This document shows, in pieces, positions 1 to 4,564 of a DNA stretch of 5,329 bases (the first letter of the stretch is position 1; every line of letters starts with the position of its first letter). Below the pieces are notes generated by a model that saw nothing but the letters and a program-made list of their open reading frames with translations, ran no database searches and was not told where the DNA came from. Made by a program: the position numbers and the translations under genes. The stretch comes from Helicobacter sp. (GTDB lineage Bacteria > Campylobacterota > Campylobacteria > Campylobacterales > Helicobacteraceae): the NCBI GenBank assembly GCA_029257755.1, contig JARIAP010000165.1:1-5329 (forward strand), in the 5' to 3' direction.

Positions 1-74
1 AATCACTAAAAATTGCAGGTGAAATATGTATATATACAAATACAAATATTAAAGTTTTGGAGATTGCACAATGA
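1..74 (+). CDS. hslV: HslV, ATP-dependent protease peptidase subunit (C-terminal end only)
   Basis: The frame starting at base 3 is open from the window edge to TGA at 72-74 and reads SLKIAGEICIYTNTNIKVLE followed by IAQ. This matches the end of HslV, where a helix carrying a 'KIAG.ICIYTN' type segment is followed by a short last strand. HslV is the N-terminal-threonine peptidase that forms the double hexameric core of the HslVU protease in the cytoplasm. Only about 23 codons are visible, so the catalytic threonine and the rest of the protein lie upstream of the window. The identification rests on these residues plus the position directly in front of hslU, where hslV is almost always found. 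Its stop codon overlaps the hslU start (ATGA), which suggests translational coupling and a roughly balanced supply of both subunits. Confidence 0.88.
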   Translation, partial: SLKIAGEICIYTNTNIKVLEIAQ

Positions 75-1408
75 GTAATTTAATTATTTCACAAACACCA
101 AGAGAAATTGTATCTTATCTTGATGAATATATTATAGGACAAAAAGATGCTAAAAAAGCAGTAGCAATTGCACTTAGAAATAGATATAGGAGACTTAAAT
201 TACCAAAAGATATGCAAGATGAAGTAACCCCTAAAAATATATTAATGATTGGTTCAACAGGTGTAGGTAAAACAGAAATAGCAAGAAGAATGGCAAAACT
301 AATGGGCTTACCATTTGTAAAAGTAGAAGCTAGTAAATATACAGAAGTAGGATTTGTTGGTAGAGATGTAGAATCTATGGTGCGGGACTTAGTAAATGCT
401 AGTATAAATTTATTACAAAATAAACAAAAAGAAAAATCTGCTGATAAAATAGAAGATTATATCTTAAATAAAATTACACAAAAATTACTACCACCATTGC
501 CTACTAGCGTAAGCGAACAAAAAAAACAAGAATATAAAACTAGCTTTGAAAAAATGAAACAAAAAGTTAAAGATGGCTCTATGGATAATACAAAGGTTAC
601 TATAGAAACAATAAAACAAGAAGAAAGAATTGATGATGGGTTACCAGCAGAAATAATAAAAGTACAAGAATCTCTCATAAAAGCTTTAAATATGAAAGGT
701 GATAAAATTAAAAGGGAAGTAACAATTAAAGAAGCAAAAGAGATCTTACATCCAGAGGCACAGAATGCAATTTTAGATTCTGATATGATTAAGACAGATG
801 CACTAAAATTAGCGGAGCAAAGTGGTATAATATTCATTGATGAAATTGATAAAATTGCTGTTGCTTCAAAAGATTCTAGCAAACAAGATCCAAGCAAAGA
901 GGGAGTGCAAAGGGATTTACTTCCTATAGTTGAAGGTAGTGTTGTACAAACTAGATATGGGCAAATAAGAACAGATCATATATTATTCATAGCCGCAGGT
1001 GCATTTCATTTTAGTAAGCCAAGCGATTTAATACCAGAATTGCAAGGTAGATTTCCATTGCGTGTAGAATTACAAGCTCTTAATGAAGATGCGTTGTATC
1101 AAATATTAACACAAACAAAAAATTCCATTATAAGACAATATCAAGCTTTATTGTCAGTTGAAGGCGTAGAATTAGAATTTGAAGATTCTGCCTTAAAAAC
1201 TCTAAGCAAACTTTCATTTCATGCAAATGAAAAAACAGAGGATATTGGTGCTAGAAGACTTCATACAACTATTGAAAGAGTTTTAGAGGATATTAGCTTT
1301 TGTGCAGAAGACTTTGCAGGACAAAAAATAATAATAGATCAATCTCTAGTAGAAGAAAAACTAAAAGATTTAGTAGAAAATGTAGATTTAGCAAGATATA
1401 TTTTATAA
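71..1408 (+). CDS. hslU: HslU, ATPase/unfoldase subunit of the HslVU protease
   Basis: A complete 445-residue AAA+ unfoldase, close to the usual length of about 443. Visible motifs are the N-terminal segment TPREIVSYLDEYIIGQ (residues 9-24), Walker A GSTGVGKT (61-68), pore loop GFVG (94-97), a charged helical I-domain roughly at 110-240, Walker B IIFIDE (253-258), sensor 1 region FIAAGAFH (306-313), the box LQGRFPLR with the likely arginine finger R327, and sensor 2 GARRLH (393-398). The final residues ARYIL match the C-terminal tail that docks into HslV and activates it. Known role: the hexamer unfolds substrates and threads them into HslV in the cytoplasm. The ATG at 71 overlaps the hslV stop, and GGAG at 59-62 lies 8 bases upstream, supporting this start. 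The serine in the P-loop, where many homologues have proline, is as I recall also found in H. pylori HslU, so it is not a defect. In H. pylori and C. jejuni era follows hslU; here a gene-poor gap follows instead. Confidence 0.98.
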   Translation: MSNLIISQTPREIVSYLDEYIIGQKDAKKAVAIALRNRYRRLKLPKDMQDEVTPKNILMIGSTGVGKTEIARRMAKLMGLPFVKVEASKYTEVGFVGRDVESMVRDLVNASINLLQNKQKEKSADKIEDYILNKITQKLLPPLPTSVSEQKKQEYKTSFEKMKQKVKDGSMDNTKVTIETIKQEERIDDGLPAEIIKVQESLIKALNMKGDKIKREVTIKEAKEILHPEAQNAILDSDMIKTDALKLAEQSGIIFIDEIDKIAVASKDSSKQDPSKEGVQRDLLPIVEGSVVQTRYGQIRTDHILFIAAGAFHFSKPSDLIPELQGRFPLRVELQALNEDALYQILTQTKNSIIRQYQALLSVEGVELEFEDSALKTLSKLSFHANEKTEDIGARRLHTTIERVLEDISFCAEDFAGQKIIIDQSLVEEKLKDLVENVDLARYIL

Positions 1409-1640
1409 TATTTTACTTTAAAGCTAAGATTAACATTTAACTCCATAATATAACTTATATAAGTAGTTTTTAAGACCAACTAAATGCTTTAAATAACATT
1501 AAAAAATAAATTAAATATTTTATAAATAACAAAAATAAATATACTTTATAAAACATACAATTCTTTTAATAAAAATTATAAATGTATTATGCAATAAAAT
1601 ATATAATAAATACACAAAGAAAATCAAATAAGAATATTAT
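1409..1640. other. Very AT-rich gene-free stretch after hslU
   Basis: No open frame of useful length and no tRNA-like or other RNA gene signature is visible on either strand. G+C over 1501-1650 is about 10% by hand count, far below the coding regions. It contains the 3' untranslated region of hslU, including a weak terminator-like site listed separately, and otherwise long runs of A and T. The stretch forms the left flank of the candidate decayed element that follows. Confidence 0.6.
1453..1471 (+). terminator. Weak candidate transcription end for hslVU
   Basis: The 12-base perfect palindrome ACTTATATAAGT (1453-1464) is followed after two bases by a run of five T (1467-1471), 45 bases past the hslU stop. 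The possible stem is short (about 4 bp with a 4-base loop) and A/U-rich, so it would be weak. It is the best hairpin-plus-T arrangement I see downstream of hslU, but in sequence this AT-rich it could be chance. Confidence 0.22.
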
Positions 1641-1646
1641 AATTAT

Positions 1647-2005
1647 ATGCCTATTTGTTATAAGCAATATGGCATAGCAAAGTGTATTAAAACATAATTA
1701 TGGCTACTCATGATATTTAAAAAGCAAAAAACATGTAAGAAATATATAAACTTTTTTATCTCAAAAACATGATGGTTTGAAAATATATTTAAAAAATTTA
1801 CCCACCAAAAATACAAATATACATAATGATTAATTGCTTTATACAATAATACATTTGACATACTACAAAACTCCCAATCAACTTTAAAGGTAAACATATA
1901 ATAGGAATTTCTCATTTTCTTTAACTTAGGAAACAATCAAATAAAATCATAATGGAAAGTTATTGTTAAAATATTATATATAATGGGACTTATTTTAATA
2001 AATAA
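1647..2005 (+). pseudogene. Possible decayed zinc-ribbon transposase remnant
   Basis: No intact + strand frame exists here, but successive frame pieces read like one degraded protein. Piece one (from 1647) is MPICYKQYGIAKCIKT; replacing one lost C would give CPIC. Piece two (1696-1725, next frame) is NYGYS, a stop, then YLKS. Piece three (1731-1868, first frame again) is TCKKYINFFISKT, a stop, WFENIFKKFTHQKYKYT, two stops, then LIALYNNTFDILQ. Piece four (1868-2005, third frame) begins KLPINFKGKHIIGISHF and continues with stops at 1922 and 1967. The order resembles transposases with an N-terminal zinc ribbon (CPxC then CxxCKKY), a 'W..Y..(x)QTY.QL...Y..S' helix-turn-helix, and the start of an RNase-H-like domain. 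The first part coincides with an island of raised G+C (about 23% over 1661-1936, against 10-13% on either side), as expected for a remnant of coding DNA. I see no terminal inverted repeats or target duplication. The reading is an inference from pattern memory; the 92-codon minus-strand frame over the same bases is a competing explanation. Confidence 0.3.
1658..1936 (-). CDS. Doubtful 92-codon open frame, aromatic-rich, unknown
   Basis: This minus-strand frame is open for 92 codons, from a TTG at 1936 directly after a TGA (1937-1939) to TAA at 1658-1660. In sequence this AT-rich, such a stop-free run is unlikely by chance. The product would be rich in Phe, Tyr, His, Asn and Ile, with a hydrophobic aromatic core (YVYLYFWWVNFLNIF). 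I do not recognise it. ATG codons at 1915 and 1861 are possible starts; the one at 1861 has GGGAG about 9 bases upstream and would give 67 residues. Upstream of the TGA the same frame is open for a further 29 codons, so a longer interrupted reading frame is also possible. The composition is what one expects from the antisense of lysine- and asparagine-rich coding DNA, so I think it more likely a shadow of the + strand remnant, but a small membrane peptide cannot be ruled out. Confidence 0.15.
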   Translation of the reverse strand: MFPKLKKMRNSYYMFTFKVDWEFCSMSNVLLYKAINHYVYLYFWWVNFLNIFSNHHVFEIKKFIYFLHVFCFLNIMSSHNYVLIHFAMPYCL

Positions 2006-2274
2006 AAACATCATTTTAAATAATTTCTAACAATTAAAAATCAATCCTTATATTATATATTTCATTTTATTAGGTTAATTATGCAAATATAGCTAATATT
2101 ATAGTTTTGTTTATACTTGTGATATATTTGTATATAAATTTAAAAACTTAAATTAACAATATTATAGCAAACTATAAATTATATAATTTATTAATATAAA
2201 CTATAAAACTAATATTGCAATAACAAATTATAATTTTAAACTATGAGCAAAATTAATTATACTAAATAAAATTT
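2006..2274. other. AT-rich stretch without a recognisable gene
   Basis: G+C is about 13% over 1981-2280 by hand count. No open frame, tRNA or other RNA gene could be recognised on either strand. The 9-base word AAACTATAA or its near match occurs at 2169, 2198 and 2238, and a 10-mer (AATATTATAG) occurs at 2095 and 2158, but such short AT words recur by chance at this composition. It could include the far end of the decayed element, degraded beyond recognition. Confidence 0.5.
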
Positions 2275-2310
2275 ACTTAATACATAGAATCATAAACCCT
2301 ATGTTAAGTA
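2274..2310 (-). terminator. Candidate intrinsic terminator downstream of slyD
   Basis: An inverted repeat lies 46 bases past the slyD stop. CATAG (2283-2287) pairs with CTATG (2299-2303), and TACTTAA (2274-2280) pairs with TTAAGTA (2304-2310), with a 2-base bulge (2281-2282) and an 11-base loop (2288-2298). That gives 12 base pairs in all. In the minus-strand transcript the stem is followed by AAAUUUUAUUUAGU, which is U-rich though not an unbroken tract. Position and orientation fit the end of the tolB-pal-cpoB-slyD transcript. On the + strand no U-rich tract follows, so it should act mainly on the minus strand. Confidence 0.45.
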
Positions 2311-2355
2311 TAAATAATTCAGTATTAATTTAATATATTAATATAAAATAAACAC

Positions 2356-2904
2356 TTAGTGGCTACAACCGCAACCACCGCCACCATGTCCTCCACAGCA
2401 ACCACCGCCACCATGTCCTCCACCGCTTGAACAACCGCAACCACCGCCACCTGAACCAACAAGTAATTCATCATCTGTCGCTTCTCTTGCATTAAGCACT
2501 TCTACTTTAAAATGAAGTTTTTTTCCTGCCAATGGATGATTATAATCAACCATAACAGATTCATTATTAAAATCTGCAACGATTACTTGCACAGGCATAC
2601 CATTTTCAGCTTGTCCAAACAAAGTCATACCCTTTTCAAGTTCTATATCACCAAACTGCTCTCTACCTACTTCCTGCATAAGTTCTGGATTACGAATGCC
2701 ATACGCAAATTCTGGCTCTACATCAAATTCTAAGTGATCTCCAACATTTGCTTGCATAACTTGCTTTTCTAAACCCTCAATAACTTGTGAATAACCTATA
2801 ATAAATTCTAGTGGCTTATTATTTTTATTACTATCTATTAACTGCATATTAGATGCATCAAAAACATCATAATCAATTGATACCATTTTATTATTTTCTA
2901 TCAT
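2356..2904 (-). CDS. slyD: SlyD, FKBP-type peptidyl-prolyl isomerase with metal-binding tail
   Basis: A 182-residue cytoplasmic FKBP-type prolyl isomerase and chaperone. The FKBP part is split as usual for SlyD: residues 7-69 (VSIDYDVFD, then PLEFIIGYSQVIEGLEKQV, then VGDHLEFDVEPEFAYG), the inserted insert-in-flap chaperone domain at about 70-122, and the closing strand AGKKLHFKVEVLNAREAT (126-143). From residue 150 the protein is a tail of only Gly (20), Cys (6), His (3) and Ser (4), ending CGCSH. In characterised SlyD proteins such tails bind nickel and other metals and help deliver nickel to hydrogenase, or to urease in Helicobacter; whether this strain has those enzymes is not visible here. 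The start is taken at ATG 2904, preceded by AAGGAG with a 6-base spacer. The frame is open further upstream, but that would overlap cpoB and lacks a site. It is the last gene of the minus-strand cluster, 10 bases after cpoB. Confidence 0.95.
   Translation of the reverse strand: MIENNKMVSIDYDVFDASNMQLIDSNKNNKPLEFIIGYSQVIEGLEKQVMQANVGDHLEFDVEPEFAYGIRNPELMQEVGREQFGDIELEKGMTLFGQAENGMPVQVIVADFNNESVMVDYNHPLAGKKLHFKVEVLNAREATDDELLVGSGGGGCGCSSGGGHGGGGCCGGHGGGGCGCSH
2365..2451 (-). repeat. Internal DNA repeats encoding the SlyD Gly/Cys/His tail
   Basis: A 26-base unit (2371-2396) recurs exactly at 2398-2423, an offset of 27 bases or nine codons. A 21-base unit (2365-2385) recurs exactly at 2431-2451, an offset of 66 bases or 22 codons. 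All shifts keep the reading frame. The region is about 64% G+C over 2371-2450, against the low G+C of the rest of the window, because GGN glycine and TGY cysteine codons dominate. The repeats repeat GGGGCGCS and GGHGGGGC at protein level and would allow tail length to change by recombination or slippage without breaking the frame. Confidence 0.85.
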
Positions 2905-2910
2905 AATATT

Positions 2911-2916
2911 CTCCTT
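2911..2916 (-). promoter_or_regulatory. slyD ribosome-binding site overlapping the cpoB stop
   Basis: On the minus strand the bases read AAGGAG, with a 6-base spacer (AATATT) to the ATG at 2904. The first two bases of the site are the last two of the cpoB TAA stop (2915-2917), giving TAAGGAG. This decides the slyD start over the upstream in-frame start and links slyD translation to that of cpoB. Confidence 0.85.
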
Positions 2917-3850
2917 ATTTAGATAAAATGTCTTGAGCTTTTTTGCCCTGTTCACTATTTGGAAACAAAGCTACTAAAGTTTTTAAAAATTTTATATAAT
3001 TATCTTGGTCATTTAAATACTTAAATGACCAAGCAGTATGCCACAATAATATTGGCATATATGTAGCTTTACTATCTAAACTTGCACTTGTCTTATAATA
3101 TGGCAAAGCCTCATTATATTCTTTTCTAGCATAGTATATTTCTCCTAGATAGTAACTAGATTCTGCAATTGCAAATTTTCTGTCTATAAGATATTCAAAA
3201 TAAGCCTTAGCATCTTCATTTCTTTTTTGTCTTAATAAATTTTTGGCTTCATTTAAATTTTTACTATCATCAGTTGAAAAATTATATTTATTCAATGAGC
3301 TTTTATTATCTTTTTCTTGAATAGATTGGATAATAGGTTGATTTTGAATACCTTGTATATTATTTTGCAAAGTTAAAGCTTGTTCGCTTAATACACTTAT
3401 TTGTTTTAATATCTCATCATTTGCTTGTAAAAACGCTTCGGAAAGTTTATCTAGTTTGTCATTAATTTGCTCTATATTATTTGTATTTGCTTCTACTTGA
3501 GCTTTAAGATTTTTGACAAGTTCAATTTGTGATTTTTGAGATATTTGGTAAGATTCGACAATATCTTGAAGATTTTGAATTTTATCAACTTGATTTTTCA
3601 ACATAACACTATCTTGCCTTGAAGTTAGACTTATGCCCTCATAAACAGTCTTAAGCCCATCTACAGATTGCTCAAGATTTGCAATTTTATTTTGAAAATC
3701 AGATATAACAGAGCGAGTAAAGTCAGCAATATCTTTTAAGTCGCGCATATCTTTTTTTGTTGCACCACTTTGTAATTCAAAAGCAGATGGTTCAGCATTA
3801 AGATAAAAAGAAAATGCAAACAAACATACACAAAACTTTAAAATCTTCAT
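2915..3850 (-). CDS. cpoB: CpoB/YbgF-like periplasmic coiled-coil and TPR protein of the Tol-Pal cluster
   Basis: A 311-residue exported protein. Residues 1-19 form a signal peptide (MKILKF, then a hydrophobic core, then YLNA with likely cleavage before E20). Residues about 34-170 are rich in regularly spaced Leu, Ile and Val among Gln, Lys, Asp and Asn, as in a long coiled coil (for example KIQNLQDIVESYQ and IEQINDKLDKLSEAF). A Ser/Asn/Lys-rich linker at about 172-195 leads into three TPR-like helix pairs: about 196-229, 230-262 (YYLGEIYYARKEYNEALPYY) and 264-298 (ending LVALFPNS). This is the CpoB/YbgF plan of N-terminal coiled coil and C-terminal TPR. In E. coli CpoB coordinates Tol-Pal constriction with peptidoglycan synthesis at the septum, but the longer coiled coil here means details may differ. 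The ATG at 3850 has a modest AAGG site 6 bases upstream and lies 18 bases after pal. The family call is good; the gene symbol is inferred by position and architecture. Confidence 0.88.
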   Translation of the reverse strand: MKILKFCVCLFAFSFYLNAEPSAFELQSGATKKDMRDLKDIADFTRSVISDFQNKIANLEQSVDGLKTVYEGISLTSRQDSVMLKNQVDKIQNLQDIVESYQISQKSQIELVKNLKAQVEANTNNIEQINDKLDKLSEAFLQANDEILKQISVLSEQALTLQNNIQGIQNQPIIQSIQEKDNKSSLNKYNFSTDDSKNLNEAKNLLRQKRNEDAKAYFEYLIDRKFAIAESSYYLGEIYYARKEYNEALPYYKTSASLDSKATYMPILLWHTAWSFKYLNDQDNYIKFLKTLVALFPNSEQGKKAQDILSK

Positions 3851-3868
3851 AAAATACCTTAGAATCTA

Positions 3869-4510
3869 TTACTTTTCAACTAAATCTGTTCTTCTATTTT
3901 TTGCATAACATTCATTAGTTTTTTCTGTACAAACCGGTTTATGCATACCATAAGAAATTGTTGAAAACATATTTTTTGGTAACCCTTGCAACACTAAAGC
4001 ATCGCGTACAGATAAGGCTCTTTTTAATCCAAGTGCTGTGTTATATTCATCTCCACCAAATTCATCTGTATTGCCTTGCAAAACAATTGATTTAATATTT
4101 TGAGATTTTATATAATCTGCATTAGCCCTTACATAATCTTTCATGTCTTCACGAATATTATATCTATCAAAATCAAAATATATAGTAGTTAATGAATCTA
4201 CAGATAAATCACCATTATCAGCAGATGATATTTGATTATCATCATTTAAATCTTCTTCATTTGCTACATTGCTTCCATTATTACTGCTATTTTCATCATA
4301 TACTCCATATTCATCATCACCATCTTTGCCCTCACCCATAAAGCCACCTTCTGGATAACCATTTCCATTCTTATCATTTACAATAGTTTCTTGTGGTTCT
4401 TGCTCAACCACACGCTTACTTGTTTGTCCGTCTGTATCAACACTCTTACTACCACAACCAACCGCAAAAAATAATGCCACCAAAACACCGGAAAGCTTTA
4501 AATATTTCAT
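3869..4510 (-). CDS. pal: Pal, peptidoglycan-associated outer-membrane lipoprotein
   Basis: A 213-residue lipoprotein. Residues 1-18 are a lipoprotein signal peptide with lipobox AVGC, and C19 is the expected lipidated residue. Residues 20-106 form an unusually long acidic linker rich in Asn, Asp, Gly and Ser. Residues 107-213 are an OmpA-type peptidoglycan-binding domain starting TTIYFDFDRYNI, with the binding-loop signature GNTDEFG (146-152), then EYNTALGLKRALSVRDAL (155-172) and the final NRRTD. D149 and R164 are the likely contacts with diaminopimelate, by analogy with OmpA and Pal. C194 and C201 could form a disulphide; I recall the same pair in H. pylori Omp18. Known role: anchors the outer membrane to the cell wall and binds TolB in turn. 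The ATG at 4510 is chosen because AGGAG lies 5 bases upstream; a TTG six codons earlier would put that site inside the gene and extend the signal peptide needlessly. Confidence 0.96.
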   Translation of the reverse strand: MKYLKLSGVLVALFFAVGCGSKSVDTDGQTSKRVVEQEPQETIVNDKNGNGYPEGGFMGEGKDGDDEYGVYDENSSNNGSNVANEEDLNDDNQISSADNGDLSVDSLTTIYFDFDRYNIREDMKDYVRANADYIKSQNIKSIVLQGNTDEFGGDEYNTALGLKRALSVRDALVLQGLPKNMFSTISYGMHKPVCTEKTNECYAKNRRTDLVEK

Positions 4511-4515
4511 AACAT

Positions 4516-4520
4516 CTCCT
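4516..4520 (-). promoter_or_regulatory. pal ribosome-binding site fixing the start
   Basis: The minus strand reads AGGAG at 4520-4516 with a 5-base spacer (ATGTT) before the ATG at 4510. This supports MKYLKLSG as the true N-terminus rather than the TTG at 4528. Confidence 0.8.
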
Positions 4521-4541
4521 AATTTCAAAATATTAAGTGCT

Positions 4542-4547
4542 ATTTTA
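4542..4547 (-). promoter_or_regulatory. Possible internal -10 element in front of pal
   Basis: In the 54-base spacer between tolB and pal the minus strand reads ATTTTTTGATAAAATAGC. TAAAAT (4547-4542) resembles the extended, A/T-rich -10 boxes of Campylobacterota housekeeping promoters, which lack a conserved -35. A start about 7 bases further on would leave a leader of roughly 25 bases before the pal ATG. This is the largest spacer in the cluster, and pal products are often more abundant than TolB. The match is short and the background AT-rich, so it is only a candidate. Confidence 0.25.
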
Positions 4548-4564
4548 TCAAAAAATATGATATT

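Noticed and set aside
251..274. HslU Walker A with Ser in place of the usual Pro (GSTGVGKT) as a damaged P-loop
   Set aside because: The essential Gly, Lys and Thr are all present, and I recall the same serine in H. pylori HslU, so this is a lineage variant.
457..897. 146-codon minus-strand open frame inside hslU
   Set aside because: It is antisense to the hslU I-domain and Walker B region, which are clearly conserved coding sequence on the + strand; its Ser/Ile/Phe-rich composition is that of an antisense shadow.
2095..2246. Short repeats in the gap (AATATTATAG twice, AAACTAT three times) as iterons or an origin
   Set aside because: Words of 7-10 A/T-rich bases recur by chance at 13% G+C, spacing is irregular (63, 29 and 40 bases), and no replication gene or DnaA-box cluster is nearby.
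2330..2341. Perfect palindrome TTAATATATTAA near the slyD stop as an operator or terminator
   Set aside because: It is pure A/T with no loop and no extension of the arms, and is expected at this base composition.
1409..2355. A tRNA, small RNA gene or CRISPR array in the long gap
   Set aside because: No T-loop or anticodon-arm signature, no conserved SRP, 6S or RNase P motif, and no regularly spaced direct repeats of 20 bases or more were seen on either strand.
2512..2733. 73-codon + strand open frame within slyD
   Set aside because: It lies antisense to the conserved FKBP and insert domains of slyD and has no family resemblance or ribosome-binding site of note.
2905..2955. N-terminal extension of SlyD to an upstream start at 2955
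   Set aside because: It would overlap the end of cpoB and has no homologous sequence; AAGGAG directly before ATG 2904 gives the expected N-terminus.
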